Below are positions 1 to 9,128 of a DNA stretch of 64,000 nt, piece after piece (position 1 is the first letter of the stretch; each line of letters opens with the position of its first letter). The notes beneath the pieces are model-generated. The model had not been told where the DNA came from. It saw nothing but the letters and a program-made list of their open reading frames with translations, and made no database searches. The stretch comes from Arthrobacter jinronghuae (lineage in GTDB: Bacteria; Actinomycetota; Actinomycetes; Actinomycetales; Micrococcaceae). The stretch lies in assembly GCF_025244825.1 (NCBI RefSeq), contig NZ_CP104263.1:1116001-1180000 (forward strand). The letters are read 5' to 3'. The translations under genes and the position numbers were made by a program.

Positions 1-14
1 AGGCGCAGGCCTAG
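1..14 (+). CDS. 3' end of an upstream gene (partial)
   Basis: The first bases can be read as the last codons of a gene running in from the left (Gly-Gln-Ala, then TAG at 12-14). The stop lies 8 bp before the next start, the spacing of an operon. MoxR-type AAA ATPases usually precede DUF58 and transglutaminase genes, so the missing gene is likely one, but that is inference only. Confidence 0.3.
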
Positions 15-22
15 GGACGACC

Positions 23-1381
23 ATGCCAAAGTTTCCCGGGCGCACCGGCCGCTGGAGCCGGCGCGCCGCAGTCAGCCTGCGCCGGCGCATCCTGCGGCTG
101 CGTCGTGCATTCCTCCGCTCCGCTTACTGGCGGGCCGCAGCACCCAAACTGGCACCGGCCGCCCGGCGCCTGGCTCCGGTCCTGGAACGGACGGGAGCCG
201 GACTTGGCTCGGCGGGACACCGCCTGCGGGCCGCCATGGCAGCTGTCAGCCCGCTGGGCTGGCTGGCCGTGGGGCTCACCTTCGTTCTTGTTCTCCTCGG
301 CACGGTGTTCAACTGGCAGGAGGCGCTGGTTGCCGCCGTCGGCTCCGGTGTCCTGCTGGTGCTGGGAACGGCGTTCGTCGTCGGCAGGCTCTCCTATGAC
401 GTGGCACTGGACCTGGCCCGCACCCGGGTTGCCGTCGGCGATGCCGCGGTAGGCAGCCTCAGCATCACGAGCACGGCCGCGCGGTCGATGCTTCCGGTGA
501 CCTTTGAGCTTCCGGTGGGCGGAGCCGTCGCCGCGTTTGACCTGCCCCGCATGCGTCCGGGACAGACACATGAGGAACTCTTCAGTATCCCTACGCGCCG
601 GCGAGCCGTGATTGGCGTGGGCCCCGTGGAGTCCGTGCGCCAGGATCCGCTGCGGCTGATGGGCAGGCGGCTCATCTGGGCCGATGCCGTGGACCTGTAC
701 GTGCATCCCCGCACCGTGTCCCTGAGCGGTTCCACCACGGGATTCATCCGGGACCTGGAAGGCGAGCCCACAACGGACCTGTCCAGTTCGGATGTGGCCT
801 TCCATGCCCTCCGGGCCTATGTTCCCGGTGATGACCGCCGGCACATCCACTGGAAGACCACCGCGCGGACGGGCACCCTGATGGTCCGCCAGTTTGAAGA
901 AACCCGGCGTTCCCATGTGGCGGTCGCACTGTCTTTGAGCAGCGCCGAGTACGCCTCCGAGGAGGACCTGGAACTGGCGGTTTCGGTTGCGGGTTCGCTG
1001 GGAGTCCAGGCGTTCCGCGAACAGCTGGCATTGTCGGTACTGACCCAGGACGGGCCGCTGCGCTGCGTGACTGCCGGTGCCATGCTGGACGGCCTCACCG
1101 TGGCAGAGGGCCAGACACGCACCTCCGGGATCGTCGACCTCGCCCGGATCACGGCGGACGCCGTGCCCAACGCCTCCGTCGTGTTCCTTGTTACGGGTAC
1201 CGAACCCAACGGCGCCGCGCTGCGGTCCGCCTCGATGAAGGTTCCGCCGGGCATCCGCTGCATTGCGCTGCGCTGCGGGACCGGCATGGAACCGGCTTTG
1301 GCCGCCATAGGTGAGCTCGCGGTGCTGGACATCGGGGATCTCCATAGCCTCCCCGGCGTGCTGCGGAAGGCGGTCGCGTGA
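23..1381 (+). CDS. DUF58 domain-containing protein
   Basis: A 452-aa protein with a basic, Arg-rich N-terminus and two adjacent hydrophobic segments near residues 75-115. The C-terminal half carries the DUF58 signature: YVPGDDRRHIHWKTTARTG followed by MVRQFEE. DUF58 proteins usually work beside a MoxR AAA ATPase and a transglutaminase-like membrane protein, and their biochemical role is poorly known. The ATG at 23 has AGGGAC upstream. The stop overlaps the next start by 4 bp (GTGA), so translation is probably coupled. It opens a seven-gene operon that ends at 10226. Confidence 0.88.
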   Translation: MPKFPGRTGRWSRRAAVSLRRRILRLRRAFLRSAYWRAAAPKLAPAARRLAPVLERTGAGLGSAGHRLRAAMAAVSPLGWLAVGLTFVLVLLGTVFNWQEALVAAVGSGVLLVLGTAFVVGRLSYDVALDLARTRVAVGDAAVGSLSITSTAARSMLPVTFELPVGGAVAAFDLPRMRPGQTHEELFSIPTRRRAVIGVGPVESVRQDPLRLMGRRLIWADAVDLYVHPRTVSLSGSTTGFIRDLEGEPTTDLSSSDVAFHALRAYVPGDDRRHIHWKTTARTGTLMVRQFEETRRSHVAVALSLSSAEYASEEDLELAVSVAGSLGVQAFREQLALSVLTQDGPLRCVTAGAMLDGLTVAEGQTRTSGIVDLARITADAVPNASVVFLVTGTEPNGAALRSASMKVPPGIRCIALRCGTGMEPALAAIGELAVLDIGDLHSLPGVLRKAVA

Positions 1382-3873
1382 GTACGCACGTGACCGGCCC
1401 GGGTTTGGCAGCCCTGTTGCCCCGGCTGGCTGACTGGGCGCTCCTCACGGCAGTGTTGACCCTCGGGATCCTGGGCCTCGGACCCACCTTCGGCTGGGAT
1501 ATGCGGTTCCTGGTAGCCGGGATCGGCGGCATCCTGCTGGGCCTGGGCCTGGCCGAAGCATCCGCTCGCCTGCGCTGGGGATTCTGGGCCACCGCGGGCG
1601 CTGCGGCGGGCACCTATGTGCTGTTGGGCAGCGCATTCGCGGCACCGCTCGAAGCCATCGCCGGCATCGTCCCCTCGTTCGCTTCCGTCCGGGTGCTGGT
1701 CCTGGGCATCGTTTTTGCGTGGAAGGACCTGCTGACCATCGCGCCGCCCGTCGGCCTTGCGGCGGGCATGCTGGTGGTGCCGTTCCTGCTTGGCCTGGTC
1801 GGCGGACTGGTGGCCGGTCTCCTCGCCTGGCGTGCCCGGCGCCCCTACTGGGTGTTGGCCCCTGTCGTGGCAGTGTTCGTCGCAGGCATTGCCCTCGGCA
1901 CGGACGAGGCGCCGCTGCCCGGCATCCGCGGGGCCGTGCTGATTGCCCTGACGATGCCTTGGCTGGCCTACCGGCGGGAGCTGGGCCGGGGCACGGTCGA
2001 AACCATTACCCTGCAGGGCAGCTCCCCGGCTGCCGGGGCGGGAGAGACGACCAGACGAAAACTCCGCAGCGCGTCCGGGCAGCCGTCCGCTGCCGCCCGG
2101 TCCGCCCGCACCCGGCGGCTCGGTTTCGGGGCGGCCGTGCTTGCCGTAGCGCTCGCTGCGTCCCTCGGCGCGGCTCCGCTGCTGGACCAGGGCGCCGACC
2201 GCCAGGTGCTGCGCGACGTCGTCGAGCCGCCCGTGGACCTCTTCGACTATCCCAGCCCGCTCACGGACTTCCGGCGGTATGTGAAGGACGAATCGGACAC
2301 CACGCTCTTCACGGTGGAAGGACTGCCCGAGGGCCAGCGCATCCGCCTGGCCGCGCTGGACGCCTACGACGGCGTGGTCTACACCGTGGACCCGGGCAGC
2401 AACGGGAACTTCACCCGCGTGGGTGACGCACGCTCGGACCTGGCACAGGCAGCCGACGAGGACGGCACCAAGGCGAACCTGAAGTTCACCGTTGGTGAGT
2501 ACGGCGGCGCCTGGGTCCCGGCAGGCGGGCAGGCGACGGGCTTCAAGGTAACGGGTGAACGTGCCGCGGACCTCGCCGCCGGCCTCTACTACAGCGAAGC
2601 CTCCGGCACCGCGTTGACGGTGGCGCAGCTGCAGCCGGGGGATACCTATGAGGCCAGCGTCCTTTTCCCCGAAGAGCCCGACGACGCCCAGCTGGCCAAG
2701 TACCGCTTCTCCTCCACCCAGCTTCCCCGGGTCTACAACGATCCGCCGATCCTGGGCTCGAAGGCGGCGGATTACGTCGGTGAGGAGTCCCGCCCGGTCC
2801 AGCGCGTGCGCCGCCTGCAGCAGATCCTTGCCTCGGAGGGCTTCTTCAGCAACGGCAAGGAGGGGGAGACCCCCTCGCTGCCCGGACACGGAGCCGCGCG
2901 GATGCTGCGGCTGATGGACGCGGACCAGATGGTCGGCGACGACGAGCAGTATGCCGTCGCGATGGCGTTGATGGCACGCAAGCTGGGCATCCCGGCTCGC
3001 GTGGTTATGGGCTTCTATCCGGATTGGGACGAAGTGAAGGATCCGTCGGCGCCGCTGGAAATCACCGGTGACGACGTCCACGCCTGGGTTGAGGTGGAGT
3101 TCGAACACGTGGGCTGGGTGCCCTTCTTCCCCACTCCGGATGAGGATAACGAACCGGTGCCGCCGCAGCAGCAACCGAAGTCCACGCCGAAACCCCAGGT
3201 CCTGCAGCCGCCGCCTCCGCCGCAGGAACCGGCCGAGCTGCCTCCGGACACGGAGGCCGAGGCCCAGGACCCCGAGGAGCAGGAAGACGATTTCTGGGTT
3301 ACGTTCCGCTACTGGCTGCGCCTTGTAGCCCTGGCCTCGCTGCCGCTTGTCATCCTGCTGGGACCGTTGTTGCTGATCCTGCTGGTCAAGGTCCGACGGC
3401 GGCGCTCCCGGCGGACGTCCGGCTCGCCCTCCCGGCGGACGTCCGGCTCGCCCTCCCGGCGGGTCGGCGGCGGCTGGAAGGAAGTGGTGAGCCTGGCGAC
3501 CGACCTGGGCAGCCGCCCGCCCAGCCGCGCGACCCGGCGCGAACATGCAGCCCTCCTGCAGCATGCGTTCCCGGTCGCGGCGGATTCGACCGCTGTCCTG
3601 GCCCGGCGCGCCGACGCCGGTATCTTCGGCCCGGGTGAACCTTCCGAGGCTGAGGTCGAAGAGTACTGGAAGCAAGTCGAGGAGCATCTGGGCAGGCTCG
3701 CAGGATCAGTGGGTTTCTGGCGGCGCCAGCGGGCCCGCTATTCACCGCGCTCCTTGCTGCTCGACGCGAGGATGTGGACCCGCCGCCTCACGCCGGACCG
3801 CTGGGCGCTGCCGTCGGCTAGGGTAAGCAGGAGAACTCGTAAGCCAGATCACTTTAGTGAACCTTCCGGATAG
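1378..3873 (+). CDS. Membrane transglutaminase-like protein with Asp at the catalytic Cys position
   Basis: An 831-aa TgpA-like protein. About six N-terminal membrane segments (residues 15-200) and one more near 255-275 precede a large extracytoplasmic part; a last membrane segment lies near 645-670, followed by a basic cytoplasmic tail. The transglutaminase core reads GDDEQYAVAMALMARKLGIP near 520-539 and HAWVEVEFEHVGW from His568. Active members of the superfamily have Cys where this protein has Asp522, so it is probably a non-catalytic fold. A Pro/Gln/Glu-rich linker precedes the last membrane segment, and a 24-bp repeat (3409-3459) encodes Ser/Arg-rich repeats in the tail. The start is the GTG overlapping the DUF58 stop. 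Confidence 0.85.
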   Translation: MSTHVTGPGLAALLPRLADWALLTAVLTLGILGLGPTFGWDMRFLVAGIGGILLGLGLAEASARLRWGFWATAGAAAGTYVLLGSAFAAPLEAIAGIVPSFASVRVLVLGIVFAWKDLLTIAPPVGLAAGMLVVPFLLGLVGGLVAGLLAWRARRPYWVLAPVVAVFVAGIALGTDEAPLPGIRGAVLIALTMPWLAYRRELGRGTVETITLQGSSPAAGAGETTRRKLRSASGQPSAAARSARTRRLGFGAAVLAVALAASLGAAPLLDQGADRQVLRDVVEPPVDLFDYPSPLTDFRRYVKDESDTTLFTVEGLPEGQRIRLAALDAYDGVVYTVDPGSNGNFTRVGDARSDLAQAADEDGTKANLKFTVGEYGGAWVPAGGQATGFKVTGERAADLAAGLYYSEASGTALTVAQLQPGDTYEASVLFPEEPDDAQLAKYRFSSTQLPRVYNDPPILGSKAADYVGEESRPVQRVRRLQQILASEGFFSNGKEGETPSLPGHGAARMLRLMDADQMVGDDEQYAVAMALMARKLGIPARVVMGFYPDWDEVKDPSAPLEITGDDVHAWVEVEFEHVGWVPFFPTPDEDNEPVPPQQQPKSTPKPQVLQPPPPPQEPAELPPDTEAEAQDPEEQEDDFWVTFRYWLRLVALASLPLVILLGPLLLILLVKVRRRRSRRTSGSPSRRTSGSPSRRVGGGWKEVVSLATDLGSRPPSRATRREHAALLQHAFPVAADSTAVLARRADAGIFGPGEPSEAEVEEYWKQVEEHLGRLAGSVGFWRRQRARYSPRSLLLDARMWTRRLTPDRWALPSARVSRRTRKPDHFSEPSG

Positions 3874-3880
3874 GGCGTGA

Positions 3881-4774
3881 ATGAACTCCGACGAAACTGC
3901 ATCCCCGGATACCGATATGCACGCCGTGTTCGGCTACGCCTCGGACCGCGGACTGCGCCGCGAACTGAATGAGGACTCGCTCATTGCCGCTGACCCGATC
4001 TTTGCCATCGCCGACGGCATGGGCGGACACGAGGCGGGGGAGGTGGCCAGCAGCATCTGTGTCCGGACCCTGGGTGATTCCCCGATAGTGGGCAAGCACC
4101 TGCCGGAGTTCTCGGCTGAACAGCTGGAGGCTCTGGTTAAGGAGGCGGACCACCGCATCCGTGAGGCCACAGGCGGGCGGGCAGGCACCACGCTGACCGG
4201 CGCCGTCCTCGTCCGGGAAGGGGGAAACCCCTACTGGCTGGTGTTCAACGTGGGCGATTCACGCACCTATCGGCTGAGCCACGGCGTGCTGGAACAGATC
4301 ACAGTGGACCACTCCGAGGTCCAGGAGCTGGTGGATCTGGGACAGATTACTCCGGACGAGGCCCTGGTGCATCCGCGCCGCCACGTCGTCACCCGCGCCC
4401 TGGGCACCGGAAATGATGCCGAGGCAGACTTCTGGCTGATCCCGGTGGAACCCGGGGACCGGCTCCTGGTCTGCTCCGACGGTCTCACCGGCGAGGTGGC
4501 GGACGGGCACATCCTGCAGATCCTGACGTCCGTGACCAATCCCCAGGACGCCTGTGCCGCCTTGGTCCAGGCTGCATTGCGCTCGGGCGGGCGGGACAAC
4601 GTCACGGTTTTGGTCATCGACGCCGAGGGCGGACCGGACGGACACGAGTCCGCCGCCATCACGCTGCCCGGAGCTTCCCAGGAAGCGCAGTCCACCGGCC
4701 CCCGTCCCGTCGAAGGCGGCCCGGCGGGTCCCGGCATTGACCCGGCGGTCCAGCGGAAGACTGCAGAGGAATGA
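3881..4774 (+). CDS. PP2C-family Ser/Thr protein phosphatase
   Basis: A 297-aa metal-dependent phosphatase. The PP2C motifs appear in order: NEDS, ADGMGGHEAGE, GTTLTGAVL, VGDSRTYRL, VTRALGTG, LLVCSDGLTG and GGRDNVTVLVID. The metal-binding Asp residues are present. The catalytic domain ends near residue 250, followed by a low-complexity tail. The start follows the previous stop by 7 bp, and the stop overlaps the next ATG by 4 bp. Placed with a Ser/Thr kinase and three FHA proteins in one operon, it most likely reverses phosphorylation by that kinase; the partner assignment is inferred from context. Confidence 0.93.
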   Translation: MNSDETASPDTDMHAVFGYASDRGLRRELNEDSLIAADPIFAIADGMGGHEAGEVASSICVRTLGDSPIVGKHLPEFSAEQLEALVKEADHRIREATGGRAGTTLTGAVLVREGGNPYWLVFNVGDSRTYRLSHGVLEQITVDHSEVQELVDLGQITPDEALVHPRRHVVTRALGTGNDAEADFWLIPVEPGDRLLVCSDGLTGEVADGHILQILTSVTNPQDACAALVQAALRSGGRDNVTVLVIDAEGGPDGHESAAITLPGASQEAQSTGPRPVEGGPAGPGIDPAVQRKTAEE

Positions 4775-6642
4775 AAGGCCTACGCTACCGCCCCGGGACG
4801 TGGCTGTGCCTGGTTCGCGATTCGGTGCTGTGCCTGCTGCCCCCGGACACCGGGGAAGAGCGGGTACGGGAGATCTGGTCACTGCTGGCAACCGAGCCGG
4901 CACTCGACCGCGTTTTTTCGGCTGTCTCCGGGGGGCTCACCGGAAGTCTTGCGGATATGCCGTCCTTCGGTGTGCTTTCCCTGCGGGACCGGGAGCGCCT
5001 GCACGTCATCCTGCGCGGCCCGCTGGAACTGCAGGAGGCAGGGAAGGACGAGCCGGCCGCGTCGGGCGAATTCGTCACCACGTGGAGCGAACGGGTCCTG
5101 CCGGCTGGCGGCTCGTTCACCCTGAAGGCCTCGGCTTCGGATGGTGGTGCCGGGAGATCCGCGGAGGATCCGCTGCTGCCGCTCGAAAGCGGCGTTGCCC
5201 TGGTTTCGATGCTGGAATTCGGCTCGCGGGACGTCGGGGCTCTGGAAGTCGGGGCTCTGGAAGTTGGGGCGCGGATGACCGCCGATGCGAAGCAGGCCTC
5301 ATCCCAGCCCGCTGCCGTCCAGCCTGCGGCTGCCCAACCGGAATCCCAGCCCGCAACTGCTCAGCCCGCTGCCGTCCAGCCTGCGGCTGCCCAACCGGAA
5401 TCCCAGCCCGCAACTGCTCAGCCCGCTGCCGTCCAGCCCGCGGCTGCCCAACCGGAATCCCAGCCCGCAGCTTCTCAGCCCGCTGCCGTCCAGCCCGCTG
5501 CCGTCCAGCCCGCGGAACCCCAGCCCGGCTCATCCCAGCCCGCCGCTGCCCGCCCCTCCGCGCCGGCCTCAACGCCGGGCCCTTCGCCGGAAGGTAACGC
5601 TGCCGGTCCGGCTGAACCCGGTATAACAGCGGAGCAAACCGTGGAACCCGAGCAAGAGCCGGTTTCCGCGGAGGAGACGGACCTGAGCGAGACCGTCCGG
5701 CCCCCGGACGAAGCTTTCGTCCCGTCGGATACCCTCCAGCCTGTCGAAGCACCGCTTCCGCCCGCACCGAAAGCAGCCGCCGTGCCGTCCGGTGCACTGA
5801 TCGATTCAGTGCCGTGGCAGCGCAGCAACTCGGCGGCCCCGGTCGGTGCTCCCGGGCGTCCGGCCGGAGTCCCGGTACCAGCAGCTTCGGTCCCGGCAGC
5901 TCGGGTTCCCGCTGCCGCTGCCGCAGCGCCGGCACCGGTAGCCCCGGCGCCGTCGGCTCCCGCACCGGCCCCCGCGCCGGCGCCTTCACCCATACCTGCG
6001 GCCCCGGTGTCTGCAGCTCCGGAGGCCGTTCCGGTCACGGCCCCAGCTCCCGCGGTACCTGCCGGTGAGGCACCCGATGACCTGGACCACGACGGCGACA
6101 CCATCATGAGCAGCGAACTGGCCAAGGAGGCACCGGCCCCTGCCGGCCATGCGGCACCGGCCCCTGCCAGCCACCCGGGTACGGCCCCGACGGTTCTGGC
6201 CCGCACCTGCCCGCAGGGGCATGCAAATCCGCCTACGCGCAGCGTGTGCGTGCACTGCGGGCAGCCGCTGGGCGAAGAGCCCCACCCGGTGAGCCGTCCT
6301 GCCCTGGGACGGGCGGTGTTTTCCACCGGCCATACGGAGGTCCTGGACCGGAACATTGTTGTCGGGCGCCAGCCGTCGGTGGCGAGGACTCCGGGCTCGG
6401 ACATGCCGCGGATGGTGCAGGTTCCCAGCAGCGGAGGCGACATTTCCCGCTCGCACGCGGAGATCCGGCTGGAGGGGTGGCATGTGATGCTCCGGGACCT
6501 GTTCTCCACGAACGGCACCGTGCTGGTCCGCAACGGACAGCTGCCGCACCGCCTGGGCCAGGGTGAAGGGGTGATTGTGCTCGACGGCGACACCGCCGAG
6601 CTCGGCGACGACGTCTGGATCCGGTTCGAGGGACTGGCATGA
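4771..6642 (+). CDS. FHA domain protein with Pro/Ala/Gln repeat linker and zinc-ribbon-like motif
   Basis: A 623-aa protein in three parts. The N-terminal ~160 residues are a folded region I do not recognise. Residues ~170-470 are a low-complexity Pro/Ala/Gln linker that includes a 19-residue repeat. The C-terminus has a CPQGH...CVHCG zinc-ribbon-like motif near 480-500 and then an FHA domain near 520-620, with IVVGRQ, DISRSHAEI and LRDLFSTNGT. FHA domains bind phosphothreonine, so it is a likely target or adaptor of the kinase encoded next door. Its stop overlaps the kinase start by 4 bp. The extreme linker composition is the odd feature. Confidence 0.88.
   Translation: MKGLRYRPGTWLCLVRDSVLCLLPPDTGEERVREIWSLLATEPALDRVFSAVSGGLTGSLADMPSFGVLSLRDRERLHVILRGPLELQEAGKDEPAASGEFVTTWSERVLPAGGSFTLKASASDGGAGRSAEDPLLPLESGVALVSMLEFGSRDVGALEVGALEVGARMTADAKQASSQPAAVQPAAAQPESQPATAQPAAVQPAAAQPESQPATAQPAAVQPAAAQPESQPAASQPAAVQPAAVQPAEPQPGSSQPAAARPSAPASTPGPSPEGNAAGPAEPGITAEQTVEPEQEPVSAEETDLSETVRPPDEAFVPSDTLQPVEAPLPPAPKAAAVPSGALIDSVPWQRSNSAAPVGAPGRPAGVPVPAASVPAARVPAAAAAAPAPVAPAPSAPAPAPAPAPSPIPAAPVSAAPEAVPVTAPAPAVPAGEAPDDLDHDGDTIMSSELAKEAPAPAGHAAPAPASHPGTAPTVLARTCPQGHANPPTRSVCVHCGQPLGEEPHPVSRPALGRAVFSTGHTEVLDRNIVVGRQPSVARTPGSDMPRMVQVPSSGGDISRSHAEIRLEGWHVMLRDLFSTNGTVLVRNGQLPHRLGQGEGVIVLDGDTAELGDDVWIRFEGLA
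5305..5511 (+). repeat. 57-bp in-frame tandem repeat inside the FHA gene
   Basis: Three full units start at about 5305, 5362 and 5419, with partial units after them. Each encodes QPAAVQPAAAQPESQPATA or a close variant. Because the unit is a multiple of three, copy-number changes would alter linker length without shifting the frame. Confidence 0.9.
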
Positions 6643-8240
6643 AGAAGCGTGCTCCGGCACCCCCGCCGGAGATCTCCGGCTACCGCTACCTGCGGCACCT
6701 GGGTTCCGGCGGCTTTGCCGACGTCTACCTCTATGAGCAGGACCATCCCCGGCGGCGGGTCGCCGTCAAGGTGCTCCTCTCGGACCTGCGCACGAACAGC
6801 GCCCGGCGCAGCTTCGAGGCCGAGGCGAACCTCATGGCACAGCTGTCCTCGCACCCGTACATCGTCACCATCTATGAAGCGGACATCACTGAGGCCGGCC
6901 ACTCCTATCTGGCCATGGAGTACTGCTCCCGGCCCAGCCTCGACATCCGGTACCGCCAGGGCGGCCTGCCGTTGGCTGAAGTGCTCACCATCGGAATCCA
7001 GGTGGCCTCCGCCGTAGAGACCGCGCACCGGGCCGGTATCGCCCACCGGGACATTAAACCGGCCAATATCCTCACCACGGACTACAACCGTCCCGCCCTG
7101 ACGGACTTCGGGATTTCCGGCACCACCGACGCCGCCGAGGACGAGGACCTGGGACTGTCCATTCCCTGGTCGCCGCCGGAAGCGCTCACCGGCGGCCGGG
7201 CGGACGGAATCCGGGTTGACGTCTGGGCCCTCGGCGCCACCCTGTACACCCTGCTGGCAGCGCGCTCGCCGTTTGTAGTGCCCGGGCAGGGCAATACCCA
7301 GCGTGAACTGATCGACCGGATTGTCAGCCAGCCGCTGCGGCCCACCGGACGAGCGGACGTCCCGGAATCGCTGGAACTGGCTTTGGCCACGGCCATGGCC
7401 AAGTCTCCCGAGTCCCGGTTCTCCTCCGCCTACGCCTTCGGGCTGGCACTTCAGCGGATCCAGGGCGAGCTGAACCTGGCCAGTACGCCGTTTGAGGTGC
7501 TGCAGGAGCCGGACCAGGCTGAGGAGAGCGGCGACGACGAGGACCGCACCCGCATCCGGCGCGTGGTCTCCATTGATCCAGGCACCACGACGCCGCCGCG
7601 CCGGGCACCCTTGCAGCGCCCGACGTCGTCAGTCACCGGCGCCGGTGCGGCGCGGGCGGCGGTCCCTGCTGCTGTTTCCCCGGGCCCCGCCTCCGGCGGC
7701 GACGAGGCTGCTGCGGTCCACGAGGGCACGGTAATGCGTTCGGGAGTTGCGCCGACGGGACCGGCCCCGGGGGCCGTGGACACGGGGGTTCCGGAGGCTT
7801 TCAGCTGGCCGGAACCGCCCCGGCGCCGCGGCAAGACTGCACTGCGCATCGGTCTGGTGACTGCGGCAGCAGCCGCCATCGGCATTGTCGCTGCGGCCCT
7901 GCTGCTGCCCGAAACGGAACCGAAGAGCGTCCTGCCCACACCGTCGAAATCCGCGCAGAATCCCTTGGCGGGGACCGAAGGTGCGGTGCTCCCGCCCGAA
8001 TCGCTGGCCGCCGCTGTTTCGGACGGTTCAGTGGTGTTCACCTGGAAGAACCCGGAACCGGCAGACGGGGATATTTATCTGTGGCGGACGGTCAGTGCCA
8101 CCGCTCGGGGAGAGATGGTCCGGACACCGGAGGCCAAGGCACAGGTTCCGGCATCGGACGGCGAGACCTGTATAGAAGTGCAAGTGGCGAGGGACAACGG
8201 GAAAGCATCGCCGCCGGTCGCGTTCTGCGCGCCGCAGTGA
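6639..8240 (+). CDS. Ser/Thr protein kinase, membrane anchored (PknB-like)
   Basis: A 533-aa protein. The N-terminal eukaryotic-type kinase domain (about residues 14-275) has the glycine loop LGSGGFADVY, the lysine in VAVKVL, the catalytic loop HRDIKPANIL with Asp138 and Lys140, and DFGISG. A Pro/Ala-rich juxtamembrane region follows. One membrane helix lies near 400-420, then an extracytoplasmic C-terminal domain of about 110 residues that looks fibronectin-III-like rather than PASTA. This is the only kinase in the operon. The PP2C phosphatase and three FHA proteins beside it suggest a complete phosphothreonine switch next to the secretion genes. Confidence 0.93.
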   Translation: MKKRAPAPPPEISGYRYLRHLGSGGFADVYLYEQDHPRRRVAVKVLLSDLRTNSARRSFEAEANLMAQLSSHPYIVTIYEADITEAGHSYLAMEYCSRPSLDIRYRQGGLPLAEVLTIGIQVASAVETAHRAGIAHRDIKPANILTTDYNRPALTDFGISGTTDAAEDEDLGLSIPWSPPEALTGGRADGIRVDVWALGATLYTLLAARSPFVVPGQGNTQRELIDRIVSQPLRPTGRADVPESLELALATAMAKSPESRFSSAYAFGLALQRIQGELNLASTPFEVLQEPDQAEESGDDEDRTRIRRVVSIDPGTTTPPRRAPLQRPTSSVTGAGAARAAVPAAVSPGPASGGDEAAAVHEGTVMRSGVAPTGPAPGAVDTGVPEAFSWPEPPRRRGKTALRIGLVTAAAAAIGIVAAALLLPETEPKSVLPTPSKSAQNPLAGTEGAVLPPESLAAAVSDGSVVFTWKNPEPADGDIYLWRTVSATARGEMVRTPEAKAQVPASDGETCIEVQVARDNGKASPPVAFCAPQ

Positions 8241-8330
8241 GAAGCAGCAGGTGCGGATGGACAATGAAGGCGTAGCGGGGCCATGGGGGAGCCGCACGGA
8301 AAGCCGGGCAACCGGACAAGGGGGAGACGC

Positions 8331-9128
8331 GTGGGGGAGCTTGGCATAGAGTACTGCGGCGAATGGTACGAGCCGCAGGAAACTGCCGTTTTCAGCATCG
8401 GCAGGGAGGGCGATCTGGCCATCGACGACAATCCCTATCTGCACCGGAAGTTCCTCAGCATCGCCAAGGACAACGGGATCTGGTGGCTGACGAATATCGG
8501 CAGCCGGATCTCTGCCACCATTGCGGACTCGGGCGGCGGTATGCAGGCCTGGTTGGCGCCCGGCGCCCGGCTTCCTGTGGTCTTTGAACAGACCCGGATT
8601 ATCTTCAGTGCCGGTTCCACCACCTACGAATTCGATGTCCACCTGAAAACGCCCACCTTCCGGCAGGATCCCCTCAGCGCAGCCGACAGCGGGGAAACAA
8701 CCATCGGTCCCGTGCTATTTACGGAATCCCAGAAGGCAGTGATGGTGGCGCTGGCGGAACCGCTGCTGCGGCGCGACGGCACCGGGTACAGTGCCCTGCC
8801 GACCTCCGCGGAGGCAGCGCAGCGGCTGGGCTGGTCGCAGACCCGGTTTAACCGGAAGCTCGATAACGTGTGCGAAAAGCTGGACCGGGTCGGCGTGGCG
8901 GGCCTCCGCGGGGCCGAGGGGAAGCCGGCGTCGAACCGGCGGGCCCGACTGGTGGAGCATGCCGTAACGTCCCAGCTCATAACCTCGGCCGACCTGCCAC
9001 TGCTGGACCGTCCTGCGGATGATCCGGCAGGGACCGCGCTCGTCCGTGACAACGTGCAGGCGCAGGCACCCGAAGCGGCATCGCCCGGGGACCGTACTTC
9101 GATCAACAGAACGACAAGGAACACCTAG
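8331..9128 (+). CDS. FHA-like protein with C-terminal helix-turn-helix region
   Basis: A 265-aa protein. The first ~110 residues look like a degenerate FHA fold (FSIGREGDLAIDDNPYLHRKF, then an IWWLTNIGS-type core); the canonical SRSHxxI and TNG motifs are weak. Residues ~140-200 contain a winged-HTH-like stretch (TSAEAAQRLGWSQTRFNRKL). It may link phosphorylation to DNA binding or protein assembly. I chose the GTG at 8331 because AGGGGGAG lies at the right distance; an ATG at 8283 would add 16 residues but lacks a good ribosome site. It ends one base before the next start. Confidence 0.72.
   Translation: MGELGIEYCGEWYEPQETAVFSIGREGDLAIDDNPYLHRKFLSIAKDNGIWWLTNIGSRISATIADSGGGMQAWLAPGARLPVVFEQTRIIFSAGSTTYEFDVHLKTPTFRQDPLSAADSGETTIGPVLFTESQKAVMVALAEPLLRRDGTGYSALPTSAEAAQRLGWSQTRFNRKLDNVCEKLDRVGVAGLRGAEGKPASNRRARLVEHAVTSQLITSADLPLLDRPADDPAGTALVRDNVQAQAPEAASPGDRTSINRTTRNT

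Noticed and set aside
817..3687. 956-codon minus-strand open frame
   Set aside because: It lies opposite the DUF58 and transglutaminase genes. The translation is Arg/Gln/His-rich without any recognisable motif, as expected from antisense high-GC DNA.
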